From Stenocarpella maydis (taxonomy: Eukaryota > Ascomycota > Sordariomycetes > Diaporthales > Diaporthaceae): a stretch of 64,000 nt of DNA. The notes beneath the pieces were generated by a model, which was given only the letters and a program-made list of their open reading frames with translations, did not search any database and had not been told where the DNA came from. This document shows positions 44,680 through 56,391 of this stretch, one piece after another; position 1 is the first letter of the stretch; every line of letters starts with the position of its first letter. The stretch lies in the NCBI GenBank assembly GCA_002270565.1, contig NQMI01000014.1:248001-312000 (forward strand), in the 5' to 3' direction. Both the position numbers and the translations under genes were made by a program.

Positions 44680-46014
44680 CTACTGCGCGGGGGCCACTAC
44701 AGCAGGCGACACGGACGTGGAGCCAGGATATCTCCCTCCCCGGAGCAAGTACCGCTCGAAGTCGAGGCAGTCCCTGGTGGTCCTGCCGCTCGGCGACACG
44801 GCACGGCCTGGTCGCCAGTCGCCCGGCATATCCTCCCAATTGTCGTTGGTGACGCCGTGGAAGCTGTAGGCCTCGTTAGAGGACCTCTCGACGCCCACAC
44901 ATTCGAAGTCTCCCTCGAGGTGTATGCGCTCCAGCTTCGGCAGCCGGTTCCGCAGACCGACGAAGAGGCCCCGGAACGTGCCGCGGCAGAGGTGGATGCC
45001 TCCCAGGCCGCCCTCGTGAGCCTTGGCGAGCCCACGGCCGCCCAGGCGGAGGCGCTCGAGCGTCTTGGCGTGCCGCAGGATGAAGCTGCGCAGGTCCTCC
45101 TCATCGCACGAGATGCCCTCGAGCTTGAGGTCGGTGAGCTTCTCGAAGGTGAAGCCCTCGAGCAGGGTGTCGAACCAGATGATGAACTTGTGCTTGGGCA
45201 TGCCGTAGGTGTGGAAGGCCAGGGTGAGATGGGTGACGTTGGTAGCGCAGCGCAGGATGTGGCCCAGGCCCTTGATGGCCTTGAACCTCTGGTTCGGCAG
45301 CTTCAAGGTGGACGGGTCGACAGTAATGTTGAGCGTGGACAGCTTTGAGAAGGAGGTTGAGACACAGTCGAACCAGTGCCTTCGCTCATCCGGCAGCCTC
45401 AGCGTCTCGAGCGGGAAGCGGTCGATGGTCAGTGACGCCAGGTCTGTCTCCTTGAGGGCAGACGCGATGAGGGCGAGGTTCTTGGCGGCATGGTCCCGGT
45501 CCATCTTCCTGCAGCTGGGCAGGCCCTGGAAGACCTGGTCCAGCACGTCAATGTCGAAGGGGCACCTGGTGAAGGTGACGTCGAGCTCGCGTAGATTTGG
45601 CAGGTTCCGGAAGGCCTCCAGGACCATGTCCGGGCGGCTGTCAAAGGCCGGGACGGCCATGCGCTGTTGCTTTGCCTCCCAGTAGGCCAGCCAGGCGGCC
45701 TGCAGGCGCTCGTTGCGCTCCTCTGGGTCCTCGAGGTAGTGCTGGAAGAAGGAGGCGTGGCGAGCACTGTACTCGTCGACATCGGCAAAGTTGATGGTCA
45801 GAGACTGGATGGCACTCCTCAGGCGCTGGTGGGTGGCGATGGAGTGCAGCCTGGCGACGTCGTCCCTCCAGCTGACGACGTTGATCTTTGACTGCATCAA
45901 GTACTCGAGGCCAATCTCGGCGAAGAAGGAGGACATGAGGCGGAGGTTCTTGACGCTTGGCAAGTCACAGGACTCATAGATGAGGCGCACCAGCTCTACC
46001 GGGAGGGACTCCAT
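44680..46014 (-). CDS. F-box-like protein with leucine-rich C-terminal region
   Basis: Single exon of 444 residues starting at MESLPVELVRLIYESC. The first 45 residues match the F-box pattern (LP.EL...I....DLPS..NLRL.....), the element that docks to SKP1 in SCF ligases. After it are irregular leucine-rich stretches such as LPNLRELDVTFTRCPFD, LSTLNITVDPSTLKLPN and LTHLTLA-like repeats, and a fairly conserved-looking end (GVTNDNWEDMPGDWRPGRAV). The open frame extends upstream of this ATG for 67 codons without domain content, so I start at the F-box methionine. The target is unknown; filamentous fungi carry many such lineage-specific F-box proteins. No introns were needed. Confidence 0.85.
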   Translation of the reverse strand: MESLPVELVRLIYESCDLPSVKNLRLMSSFFAEIGLEYLMQSKINVVSWRDDVARLHSIATHQRLRSAIQSLTINFADVDEYSARHASFFQHYLEDPEERNERLQAAWLAYWEAKQQRMAVPAFDSRPDMVLEAFRNLPNLRELDVTFTRCPFDIDVLDQVFQGLPSCRKMDRDHAAKNLALIASALKETDLASLTIDRFPLETLRLPDERRHWFDCVSTSFSKLSTLNITVDPSTLKLPNQRFKAIKGLGHILRCATNVTHLTLAFHTYGMPKHKFIIWFDTLLEGFTFEKLTDLKLEGISCDEEDLRSFILRHAKTLERLRLGGRGLAKAHEGGLGGIHLCRGTFRGLFVGLRNRLPKLERIHLEGDFECVGVERSSNEAYSFHGVTNDNWEDMPGDWRPGRAVSPSGRTTRDCLDFERYLLRGGRYPGSTSVSPAVVAPAQ

Positions 46015-48172
46015 GATGGAGGAGCAGGTAGCCTGCCTGAGGCGGCTGCAGGTCGCATGCGAGGAGGGACTGGCCAGGGAGGAGGGATGAGACGGAGTTC
46101 TGATGGGCGAGGCTGAGGGCGACAGACAGGGCCGATGAACACAAATATCGGGCAGACGGCAGGCAGGCGGACGGACAGCAGGCAAGACTGTAGAAGACAA
46201 GAAGATGAAGATCAAGCAGAGGGAGGGAGGCGGGCGAGGAAGAGTTGTTGAAGAAGTCCTGAGACTTTGTACCTACATAAGGGGGGGGGGACGAGTCGGG
46301 ACTGGCAATGCAGGCGTTCTGCAGGCATCCCGCCAGCAGAGAACGGCCTCTGGCGGGAACAGGGGCCTGGCAGGTACATTGAATCTGTACAGTACATACA
46401 TAGTACACTGCATTCTGGGCCAGACGGCATGGACGGCCCAGTCAGGCGCAGGAACCACAGGCCGGGCAGGAACAGCAGCAGTCGCAGGTGAGCAGCAAGA
46501 GTGAAAGTGACATCTCACCCTGCGCAGCAGGTGCAAGGCCAGGGAAGGAGCAAGGGCAAGGGCAAGGGCAAGGGACCAGGCCACCAGGCCGGGCCGGACG
46601 GGGGGGGGGGGACGGTGAAGAGGAGGGAATTTCCAAATGGACCACCAGACCACCTACCTGCCCGGGAACACACACCACAAGGCCCAAAAGCAAGCGACGA
46701 GACCAGCAGGAGACAGGGAAGAAGAAGAAAAAAAGTGGGCAGCAGAAGCCAAAGCGGCAGGGCGGCCAGCAGGAGCCCCGACGGTGTAAGGCGGTCGAGC
46801 GGTGCTCAGTCACCGAAAGTCTGATGAGAATGAAGGTTCAGACTCATAGTCCAAGAAGTCGGTGAGCCTAAGACAAGCCATGGGCCGCCATTGGCCCCCC
46901 AGCCCCCGATGCTCTCGCCCCCTACCCCCGGCCTGTGCGACGACACCAAGCAGCATCAGTTGGACCCAGCATAGGTTGTTTATTTTGTTTCGCCTCTTTC
47001 CTCCTCGCCTTTTCTTTTCCCGGCCAGCACCAACAGCAGAAGCACCACCCCAGCGCCTAGGCTAGCACGTACGGCAAGTCACTCCGTACTGTCCTGCAAC
47101 TCTGCGCCATCACACTGCACCACCACGCTAGGTGTCTGCCGCTGCTGTGCTGCTATATGACTACTACTACTCCGTACTACCACATATTATGCCGTGCTCC
47201 TGGAGGGCTGAGGAGCCAAGGAGGGTGGTGGTGGGGTGATCAGAAAGATGAGATGAGATGAGAATAGATGCTAGACCACCCACCACCGGGACCAGCTTCC
47301 GTACAAGAAAAAGAACAAGCATCCAGGCGTGCCTAGTGTACATGGCACCACGCATCGATGGCAAGTCATTTGCAAACCAAGTCTGCCAGTCGAACCCGAA
47401 ACGAGCCCACCGAGCCCACCGTGGGTAGTGCAGCAGGTATACATGGTAAAGCTGACATCTCATGGTACGGAGTAGGGCCTCCACAGGCTCACCGTGCCCC
47501 AGGCAAAATCAAAACACGAAAAAGAATATTCCTTTTTCCAACAAGTACGAGTACGATGTAAGAACAAAATTAAAATAATACACAGTACTTGGGGGAAAAA
47601 AAAATAATCATGGCCTTTTCCTTTTCCCTCCTTGACCCCTCTGCCGTGACGGGTTTCCAGGTGCCCGGGGATCTGGTTCCGACACTTGCATTGTGGACTT
47701 GTGGACCGCTACTACACTGCACCACACTAGTGTACGTTTCGACAGCAAGAGGTGAGGCCCATGCGAGGGGGCCCCCCCTGCCCACCACGCCGCCACGCCG
47801 CGTCAATCCCTGCTCCCGCCTTTCCTGGTCTCCCGCCTGTTAGCCCTTGCGCACTGCCAGCCCTGCCAGACCTTAACTCTCCCGCATTGCGCCAATGTAC
47901 CTACCCAAAGCTACGTCTCGATGTTGTGTACCGTCGTATCCTCGCACCCGCGTACCCCAAGTACACTGACTATACCGAGGCGCCCGAGCCCCTGTTTCCC
48001 AGGGCTCCCTTTTTCTTCTTCTTTCCATTCAATCCTCCACACAGCTAATGTGTGTTTATTTCCTTTTGCTGTACCTTTTGTTGCTGTTCGTCTCGTCCTG
48101 CCTCGACCAACGACACCGTTAGTGTATTAATCCACAGTGCTGCAAGGTACAGTGGCAGAAGTGGGTGCAAGC

Positions 48173-48188
48173 GGGGGGGGGGGGGGGG
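48173..48188. repeat. Poly-G run
   Basis: Sixteen G in a row, intergenic, prone to length error. Confidence 0.9.
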
Positions 48189-48770
48189 AATCCCAAGAGC
48201 CCAGGCGAGGTGTATCCGCTCGATACCGCCAGACCTGGCCTTCTCTTTTACTCCAGCCGTCACGCGACGAACGTACGGAGGCGTAGCCGACGTATCACTC
48301 GGTAGACGTGGGGAGGATGGGGCCCAGATGAGACTGGCAGAATGGCAGTAATGGATGCTCGATTGGCTTGAGGAGTCCAGAGTAGTAGTCCATGTTGGAG
48401 ACGGTCGGTTTTCTCGACATGTGCGCGCATGTGCAGGTTGCCATGTGCAGGTTGCCATGTACAGTGCAGGAGTGAGTGTATGCTCGCCATCATCATCACA
48501 CTTTCCGGAAACACACACCACGTGGGTACATGAGCCGGACGCATCACCGTCGTCGGTGAGCAAGCGAACGCCTCAGCTCCTGCAGGCTGGCCTCTCAAGC
48601 TTCGAGCTTGAGCTGCGTATGCAGCTCGCCAGGCTGGAGCTGAGAGCCGGCGGCCGACAGCGTCATCGTCGCCAATACCCACAATTTGCCCCGGCACTCT
48701 TGTCTCTGCGTCCCCCGTTCAGGGTCTGCCTTGCGCCGCAATGTTTCGTGTGGTATCCTGAGAGAGCGCC

Positions 48771-48864
48771 CCCATGCCCACGCAATGCCATGCCCACGCC
48801 CGTGCCTGTGCCCACTCCCGTGCCTGTGCCCACTCCCGTGCCCATGCCCATGCCCATGCCCATG
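48771..48864. repeat. Six-base minisatellite (CCCATG/CCCGTG family)
   Basis: About 15 units of a 6-base pattern with variants CCCATG, CCCACG, CCCGTG, CTGTGC. Within it an 18-base higher-order unit (CCCGTGCCTGTGCCCACT) occurs twice in tandem, then pure CCCATG units follow. Intergenic. Confidence 0.9.
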
Positions 48865-48944
48865 ATGGAGGGATGCGCACAACAACAAACGACAATAAGT
48901 AAACAACGCGCCGCCAAGGCTGCCTGGCTCCCGGGCGGCGGTGG

Positions 48945-48971
48945 TTTTTTTTTTTTTTTTTGTTTTTTTTT
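48945..48971. repeat. Poly-T tract
   Basis: A T run broken by one G, about 27 bases, intergenic. Confidence 0.93.
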
Positions 48972-50229
48972 GTTGGGTGGATGCTGTTCAACACAGAGAC
49001 CAGGCAGCCAGGGCACGAACACAGTCCTAAGTCCCGGGTTTGATCACGGGGTTTACAAAGTTGACTCGCACCCGAAAAGTTTGTCTCTTGAGTCCGTCTG
49101 TTTTCTCGCGCCGTGACCGAGACACGACAGGGGTTGGTGACAAAGAGAGAAGGAAAAAAAAATAAAGAGGACCCCTCCAGGAAACATGAAAGAGGCCGGG
49201 GGCCCCACTCCCATGCAGCGTCGCACCCACCGCAAACCACGAGGCCCGTGATAGGGCTGGGGTTTGGTATGGAACCGGGGGCAGGTGAGGGTGGGATGTG
49301 GATGTGGATGCGTGGGCTTCGCGTGTGAGCGGGCTGCCGGGCAGGACAGGACAGGACAGGGCTAGTCTTGTCCAGTTAGCCTCACCGACTTCTCTCGCCT
49401 GTTCGGTCTGCAGCCCGCGAACTGCATGCCTGTCCAGTCTGGTGTGTGTCTGGCCTGGTCTGGAACTCGCGGGTGGATATGTCAGAAAACTGTTTCCAGC
49501 CCTTCTCAAAACGTGGTCGCTCACCTCACCCGTTCTCACTCGCACGCATCAACCCGAAATTCACATCATCGACTCCACCCAACAAACCATGACCGCATCT
49601 CCCCTCCCCACGGCTCTGGTCAGCAGGCTTGGCGCAGCAGCCACGACCACCATCGGTCCCTCTCTGCCGCTTCGCACCTCGCCCTGGTGAAACCTCGTGT
49701 CACCCACGTTGGCGACGAGGGTATAAGAATAGTGGGGATCGCCCGCTCACCACCTCCTCGATTCTATCTCGTACATATCAGGGAGTCCAGTCGGTGAGCG
49801 CCCGACCCTTTCTTGCCAGCCGAGGCGACGGGGCCCAACAACGCGCAACACATCCTACGTACACAACCGCGAACCACCAGCAGGCAGACAAGCAACCCCG
49901 GCTTTTCACGAGCCGAGCTTTCGATTAACTACCAACCACACACAGAATTTGCCGTAAGCTATCGCTGCTCGTCTTTCCCCTTTCCCAGTTCCCAGACGGA
50001 CCCATTGCAGCTACCGACTCCCCGAACGCCAACCCCACCAATAAAACCAAGGCTGGACCCCTCCTGAGCCCTTTTGCCAAATATGCCTGGGCCCTAGAAA
50101 ATGCTGTTGCTCATATCGTATGCTATCGCTTGCTGCATCTTGTGTGCAATTGCAGCCCCTGACCGGCTGCTGTGCGCAGTCGTATCATAATTACGGCGTC
50201 GGGCTGTTGTGTATGTAACAGAGGCTGGC

Positions 50230-52203
50230 TCAGTGCCCGAAGAGCGCGCCCACGACCATGTCGCACACCTCCGCGATGGTGGGCATCCTCCCGCTGGTCA
50301 GGGCCGCCTCGACACCCCGGCTCGTGCTGGCAATGCCAGTTTCCAGATAGGCCAGCTCGGCACCGCTCAGCTTGCGGTGCTCGACCTCCTTCCATTTCCG
50401 CTCGGCCTCCTCCTTGGCCTTCTGCAGGACGCCATCCGTGTCCTCCTTCTGCCAGAGGTTGCACTTGTTGCACGCGTTGCATGGCCTGCCGTCGCCCTCG
50501 GGCCTAAAGTGCTGACAGAAGTGCTGGTAGCCCGCGTCACCGCCTGCCTTGCCGCCAATATCCTTGCGGCAGACGTAGCACATCTTGTAGCCACACTGGC
50601 ACGTCATCTTGTTGCACCCTGCCGTCTTGACGAATGAGGCGTTGCACTTGGGGCAGACACGCTTCACGGCCATGCTCATCGCCTGCTCGACCTGGGTGCG
50701 GAGCGCGATGAGGCTGGACTCGTTGCACACGTGGATGTCGACCCACTCCTTCTCGCAGTGGAGGCAGGAGCTGCGCCCGCAGTCCGGCGACTGACAGGTG
50801 AACCTGAGGCCGCGTTGGCGTCGGCAGTGGCGCTTGAGCGATGCATTAAACTCCTCAAGGACCCTCTTCCCGAATTGCAGCTCCACCGCTCCTAGCAGGG
50901 CGACGACGATGTAGAAAAGCCCCAGGAGCACGAGAATGGGTAACCAGGCAATGACGTACAAGATCCTCACGAGGCTCTTGTTCGGCACATCACCCCCGAA
51001 GCGGGGTTGCAGCTCCCTCGACGTGAGGGACACGTCGTCCACCTCAGCGTAGTCACAGAACGGACACCGTGCCAAGGGAAGGCCAGACGCCAGGACACTG
51101 TACTCGGCCAGCCGCTGATCGAACTTGCGCATGATCTCGGGCCCCCCCTTCACCTCCAGCATCGCCCTGTGCATCTGGTCAAAGGAGATGCAGCTGTCGC
51201 ACAAGTCCGAGTTGGCGTCTTCGGGCATCGCCGGACACCTGAGGGTGCCGGTCTGCGGCTCGACGGTCTTGGCCCAGCTTTGTCCGAAGACGGCCTCGGT
51301 CACGGATAGCTGGACGCACCTGCGGCAGATCATATGACCGTTGGTATTACACGTACTGAAGTCCTCAAACGAGCCGGCGGTGAAACAGCAGCAGCACTCG
51401 TGGGTCTGGTTCTCCGCCTCCGCCTGCTCCAGGTTCATGGCCACAGCCATCTCCCTGTCCCTCTCCTCTGCCTTCTCCCTCGCGGATATCCTGAGTGGGT
51501 TTATTAGTTCTTCAAACAACTCCCTGTCGAGTTCCGCGTTGCCCGTAGATTTCAGTGAAGGCACGAGAGATCCCTGGCCAGATGGCTTCCACACAACCAG
51601 CGGGTGGTCCCCCGTGTCCGTGGACGAGATTGTCTTCCGTCTATAGAGCAGAAGCGAAGACAAGGTAAACCTCCACGACTTTTGGGAAAGGTCGACCAGC
51701 GTCTTTCTTGCGGCAAGGTATGAATAGTTTGACTCTGCTAGGACGGCGTTGATTGTCGAGCGCGACAGGCCTTTGAACTCGTGCCAGGCCAGGTCCTTAG
51801 CCGCGGCTATATAGTCGGGGCTCTTGAACCTTTCTGACCTGGGCACTAAGGCGGCGGCGGCGGCTGCCTGGGGCTGGAGCCGCCTCCAGCGGCCCTTGAC
51901 CCATCCGACGCGGTTTTTGAGCAGGGCATCTGCGACGACTGCCAGCCTGGACTCCTCGGAGAAGCTGGACAGCATCTCGCGGAAGACCTCGACCTGGACG
52001 TCGGGGAAGACCACGGCGAGGGCCTCCAGGCTGCGGTTGAGGTCTCGCATGTCGGGGGCCTCGTCGTCCTCCCGGTAGGCGCCGAGTTGGGACTCGTCGC
52101 AGATGTATTCGGGACTGGCGTCACCCCTGACCGAGGAGGCGCTCATCTTGCGCTTCGTGGCCTGCCGCACGGGGCTGGATTGCAGCAGGGCGGAGAAGAC
52201 CAT
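50230..52203 (-). CDS. RBR-type E3 ubiquitin ligase (RNF216-like) with membrane segment
   Basis: RING-IBR-RING ligase: RING1 binds the E2, and a Cys in RING2 carries ubiquitin as a thioester. Single exon, 657 residues, from ATG 52203 (MVFSALLQSSPVR); the frame is open a little further but only from GTG. Seen: a helical N-terminal region with a CUE-like stretch (LEALAVVFPDVQVEVFREML); RING1 starting HECCCCFTAGSFEDFSTC and continuing NGHMICRRC; IBR with ARCPFCDYAEVDD and, after an insert, CQSPDCGRSSCLHCEKEW; RING2 CPKCNASFVKTAGCNKMTC with likely catalytic Cys530, then QCGYKMCYVCRKDI and GYQHFCQHF. The RING2 form and the HFCQH end resemble RNF216/TRIAD3. Between the IBR halves is a hydrophobic stretch (ILYVIAWLPILVLLGLFYIV), long enough for a membrane span or hairpin. 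Substrates are unknown. Confidence 0.92.
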   Translation of the reverse strand: MVFSALLQSSPVRQATKRKMSASSVRGDASPEYICDESQLGAYREDDEAPDMRDLNRSLEALAVVFPDVQVEVFREMLSSFSEESRLAVVADALLKNRVGWVKGRWRRLQPQAAAAAALVPRSERFKSPDYIAAAKDLAWHEFKGLSRSTINAVLAESNYSYLAARKTLVDLSQKSWRFTLSSLLLYRRKTISSTDTGDHPLVVWKPSGQGSLVPSLKSTGNAELDRELFEELINPLRISAREKAEERDREMAVAMNLEQAEAENQTHECCCCFTAGSFEDFSTCNTNGHMICRRCVQLSVTEAVFGQSWAKTVEPQTGTLRCPAMPEDANSDLCDSCISFDQMHRAMLEVKGGPEIMRKFDQRLAEYSVLASGLPLARCPFCDYAEVDDVSLTSRELQPRFGGDVPNKSLVRILYVIAWLPILVLLGLFYIVVALLGAVELQFGKRVLEEFNASLKRHCRRQRGLRFTCQSPDCGRSSCLHCEKEWVDIHVCNESSLIALRTQVEQAMSMAVKRVCPKCNASFVKTAGCNKMTCQCGYKMCYVCRKDIGGKAGGDAGYQHFCQHFRPEGDGRPCNACNKCNLWQKEDTDGVLQKAKEEAERKWKEVEHRKLSGAELAYLETGIASTSRGVEAALTSGRMPTIAEVCDMVVGALFGH

Positions 52204-53172
52204 CTTGACCTCTTGGAGTCGTGGCACGCGACGGTCATGCTAGCCTCGGGGTCGGCAGCGGCGCTGGGTGGTGCTCAGATGGGGTGTGGTTCCTTTCCAT
52301 TTGCGTGCGGGAGTTGGGGGTGGGGGGGATCTGCGGGCAGGTAGGCAGACTTGAGAGTTCTCGGCTTGAGCAGTCTGCCGTGCAGAGGCCAGGACAATGA
52401 TGGCAGGGCCCGATACGAAACTCGCGGGGACGTCTCCGGGCCTTTGTGCACCAGGGCCAGCGCGGGCGTTGAATCAAGTATTGTCTGTGTTGGGGGAGCA
52501 TTGATATAGGTGACAGTCAGTGCCGGCCTAGAGTAAATTGGACTCCATAATTCGACTTGCTTGCTTGGCACGAGGGGTCCTCGGGTCCCGATGAATTCGC
52601 CCACCGCCACCGCCACCGCCAGATTCATATCGATAAGCGAGGCGCAGCCTCAGGGGGCAGGGAACAGGGGGCTGTACCTGGCCTAGGGAAAGCCCATTCC
52701 GGGGCCCCCCCCCAACCCCCAATCTTTGCCATCAACATGTGAGCAGCCTGGTAGCCTGCCCTCGTGCCTGCAAACTGGCGCGTTTGTTCTTGTTGAGACG
52801 GCTGGTTGCTGCGTGCAACCTGCTGCTCATCACATGTCAATCTGGGTGTGCCCAGACCTGACAGCCTGACCTTGCTCCCAACGCATTCCAGCCGTTCCAA
52901 CACGGTCAGACGGTCAGGCTGACGCTGTTTTCGTTCGTCGCCTGGCATCAGGGTGTCGTCCATCACAGTGCCTGCAATTCGTACTGCCGCACACGACTAA
53001 ATAAACCAGCAAGGGAGGAGCTCCAGATTGTACAAGAAACGCAGCTAGTACGTACAGTAAACGCCGCGACGGATTTCATCATTACCAAGAAAAGCAAGCG
53101 CCAGCCATAATGCCACGCCCCCCCCCCCGGCCACCGCATGCTCATACTACCGGGTCATGTCTCGCGGTCCGG
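52204..53172. other. Intergenic region, RBR-ligase promoter
   Basis: About 970 bases between the RBR-ligase start and the FOX2 stop. A C/G run lies near 52705-52715. No gene seen. Confidence 0.55.
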
Positions 53173-56100
53173 CTACAACTTCCCCTTCGCATCCGGGGCG
53201 AGCTCGACCGCCGCGCCGCCTATGGCCAGCTTGCCCGTCTCCTTGACCTTGGTCTGGAAGATGACCTTGTTGTCATCCTTCCACATCTCGGTCACCAGCG
53301 TCTCGCCCGGCAGCACCGTGCCGGCGAAGCGGACCTTGATGTTCTTGTATGGGCCGAACCTACGCGGTGGCGACCAGCGTCAGTGACTGGACTACAGGAT
53401 TGGGCAGGTAATAGCCGTCGGCAAGGAACTTACTGCTCGTAGACGGCCTTGCCAGCAATGCCCATGAAGCACAGGCCGTGCAGGATGGGGACCTTGAACC
53501 CACCCATCTTGGCAAAGGCGGGATCAACATGGAGCGGGCTGTTTGGACCTCAGTCAGCATTGCCTCCTCACAAAGCTGCTGCCCTCCGCCCATTGGGAAC
53601 ACTTACTTGTAGTCGCCGCTCAGCCTGTAGATACAAGCCTGCTCCTCGGTCGTCTTGGACTCGACCACGACGTCGGGGGCCCGCCCGGGCGGCTTGTTCG
53701 CCGCCGTGGCCGCGCCCCTGTCCGCGGGCTTCTTCTGCCCGCCGAACCCGCCGGAGCCCCTGAGGAAGACGGTCATCTCGTTGTAGAAGAGCTCCTCCTT
53801 GGTCTCGGCGTTGACGGTGGTCACGCCGTGCCTGACGATGGCGGCGTTGCCCTTGTCGACGACCTCGATCAGCTTGGCGTAGCTGAGCAGCCGGCCCGAC
53901 GTGGGGATCGGGTGCTTCCGGACCTCGAGGTACTGCTCGCCATGGAGGAGCATCATAGGGCTGAAGTTGGGCACGAGGCTGTCGAGGCTGAAGGGCGTCT
54001 CGGCGTCGAAGGGTGGGATGACGCCGTACGTCGGGAGCACCTGGAAGTCCTCGGCGCCCTCGAAGACGTAGCGGAGTTCGTTCCTCTTCGCACCCACTCC
54101 GAGGTTGTAGAGGATCGAGTCGCGCTCTGTGAACTTGAACTCGGTGGCCGGGGATTCGGCCTTGAGGGCGGTCTGGATGGCGTCCAGATATTCATTCCCG
54201 CCAGTGGGTGCAGCACTCTGGAGATATTGTCAGACAATGCCTACCAACTTGTATTCTTTACACTATGCTATCCAAGAAAAAACCCAGCACGTCGATGGGA
54301 CGCAGCTGAGCTTGAAGAGGTTCATACCTTAGCACCTCCGCCTGCCTTGTTCCCAGCATTCGCCATGATCTTCTCCAAGCTGGCCTGGGTCTTGTCCGGG
54401 TGGTCGGACCGGCCGTCATCGAAGGTAACAACGTCCTTCCAGTGCTTCAGCACCTCTTCGGGCACGAGTGGCACGTCCGTGGGAAAGCCGTGACCTCCAG
54501 TCCGCTGCCACCTGGTCGCACCGACCCACCCACTGCCTACTTCGTACAAGCCTCCAGTTGGGTTCTTTGGGACCTTGTCACTGCACAGAGCAACGACAAC
54601 CGGGGCGATGTACTCTGGCTTGAAAGCCTGCACCAGCTCCTCTGGCAGGATGGTCTTGGTCATCGCTGTGCCGGCGTTGGGAGCGATGGTGTTGACATAG
54701 ATGTTGTACTTGGCACCCTCAAGCGCAAGGGCGCGGGAGAAACCAAGAATCGCGGATTTCTGACCGACACCCTATTAGTATCTATGAATGAACAGCGGCA
54801 TAGGGCACTGAGAACTTACCGCCGCGGAGTAGTTGGCTTGGCCGAAGTTTCCGTAGATGCCACTTGTGGAGGTGGTGTTGACAATACGGCCATACTTCTG
54901 CTTGAGCATATGGGGCCAAGCAGCCTTGGTGACCTTGTAAGTTCCACGAGCGTGCACGTTCATGACGGGGTCCCAGAGGCTGTCGTCCATGTTCTGGAAT
55001 GACTTGTCGCGCAGGATGCCTGCGTTGTTGATAACAATATCGACGCGGCCGAAGGCGTCGATAGCAGCCTTTACAACGGCGTCGCCATCCTCGGCCGAGG
55101 CCTTGACGCCAACCGCCTTGCCACCCGCCTTCTTGATCTCGTTGACCACGTCGTCGGGGTTGACCAGGTCGTTGACTACGACGGAAGCACCGTACTTGGC
55201 GAAAGCCAGTGAATAAGCACGGCCGATACTACCCCATGGTCAGCTGTGAGCATGCAAGGTTGCCACAGGCGATACTCACCCAGCACCGCCTCCGGTCACC
55301 AAGGCGACACGGCCAGAGAAGTCAAGCTTCTCACCTGCCTGGTTTGGGCCGAGCTTCTGGGACTCTTCCAGCAGGGTAACAAAGTCGTTGGGCCCGGACG
55401 GGTATTGTGGCTTGGAGAAGTCGATAACTTGGTCCCACTTCTTCAGGACGGCGCCTGGGGTGTAGGTGTCGTCGCACTTGAGGAGCTGACCGCTTGAGCG
55501 CTCCCACCTGTACTTGGCCATGTGGCCGCCACCAACCTCGAAGATGCCACCAGTCTCGGTTGTGTTGTCCTTGTGGACAAGAACAGCAACCAGGGGCACG
55601 ACCCACTCGGGCTTCATGAGCTCGAGGACGTCCGGCGGCATGACGGTCTCGGTCATACGGCTGGCCGCAATAGGTGCAATGACATTGCACAGAATGTTGT
55701 ACTTGATACCCTCCTTGGCCAGAGTCTCGGTAAAGCCGACCTGGGCAAGCTTGGCAGCTGAGGCATGTCAGTAGGAGGGACTCGGACGAGCGTGGCAGAT
55801 TGTGCTCTTACCAGAGTAATTCGTCTGGCCAAAGTTGCCAAACAAGCCAGCAGCAGAAGCCGTGTTAATGACGCGGCCGTACTTTTGTTTCCTGAAGTGA
55901 GGCCATGCTGCCCTCGCACACTTGTAGGCGCCCTTGACGTGGACCTTGAAGATCAGGTCCCAGTCCGCATCCTTTATATTCTTGAAGCTGATGTCCCGCA
56001 GGATACCGGCGTTGTTGATGAGGACATCGACCCGGCCGAAGGCCTTGATCGCCGTCTCAATGATCTTGTCTCCGTTCTCTACGGAGTCGTAGTTTGCCAC

Positions 56101-56391
56101 GGCTTTCCCGCCAGCCTTCTTTATCTCATCGACGACTACATCGGCAGCCTGGCGCCGTGGATCGTCAGCAGTGGGCGCTGAGACAACGGCGAGCAGTGGA
56201 GGGATGATGTGCTTGCTTGCGGCAGTGCTTACTTTTGAGGAGGTGCCTTCACCCTTGAACGATCCGCCCAGGTCGTTAACGACGACGCTGGCGCCTCGGG
56301 ACCCGAAGAAGGTGGCATATGCCTTTCCCAAACCACCTCCGGCGCCTGTGACGACGACGACCTGGCCGTCGAATCTTAATTGGCCCGCCAT
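53173..56391 (-). CDS. fox2: Peroxisomal multifunctional beta-oxidation enzyme FOX2 (MFE-2)
   Basis: Carries out the second and third steps of peroxisomal fatty-acid oxidation: 2-enoyl-CoA hydratase 2 and (3R)-hydroxyacyl-CoA dehydrogenase. Eight exons on the minus strand: 56391-56233, 56148-55812, 55757-55280, 55228-54820, 54759-54328, 54217-53607, 53538-53434, 53359-53173; 905 residues. Seen: two short-chain dehydrogenase domains in tandem ([11 protein letters not shown] and VTGGGAGIGRA nucleotide loops; NAGILRD twice; [12 protein letters not shown] and NYSAAKSAILGF catalytic Tyr-x3-Lys), then a hot-dog hydratase domain with the full hydratase-2 signature [17 protein letters not shown]. The fungal two-dehydrogenase architecture is complete. 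Exon 5 was started at the second AG to give AAKSAILGF, in parallel with the first domain. The C-terminus is DAKGKL: GKL in the PTS1 position, not SKL. Two CCTCGG sites lie upstream. Confidence 0.96.

Larger units (their letters stand above)
46015..50229. other. Long intergenic region (4.2 kb)
   Basis: Between the F-box gene start and the RBR-ligase stop. Contains GGGCAA repeats near 46547-46575, a poly-G run, a six-base minisatellite, a T-rich tract and TACGGAGTA-type elements at 47168-47176 and 47466-47474. The long plus-strand frame 48355-49116 only spells the minisatellite and the T tract. No supported gene. Confidence 0.55.

Noticed and set aside
48355..49116. 253-residue plus-strand frame with a Pro-Met/Val-Pro repeat
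   Set aside because: The repeat is the CCCATG minisatellite and the rest includes a poly-T tract; nothing suggests selection on protein.
54760..54775. Earlier AG acceptor (TAATAG) for FOX2 exon 5
   Set aside because: It would insert GVGQ before [10 protein letters not shown] and break the NYSAAK catalytic motif seen in the first dehydrogenase domain.
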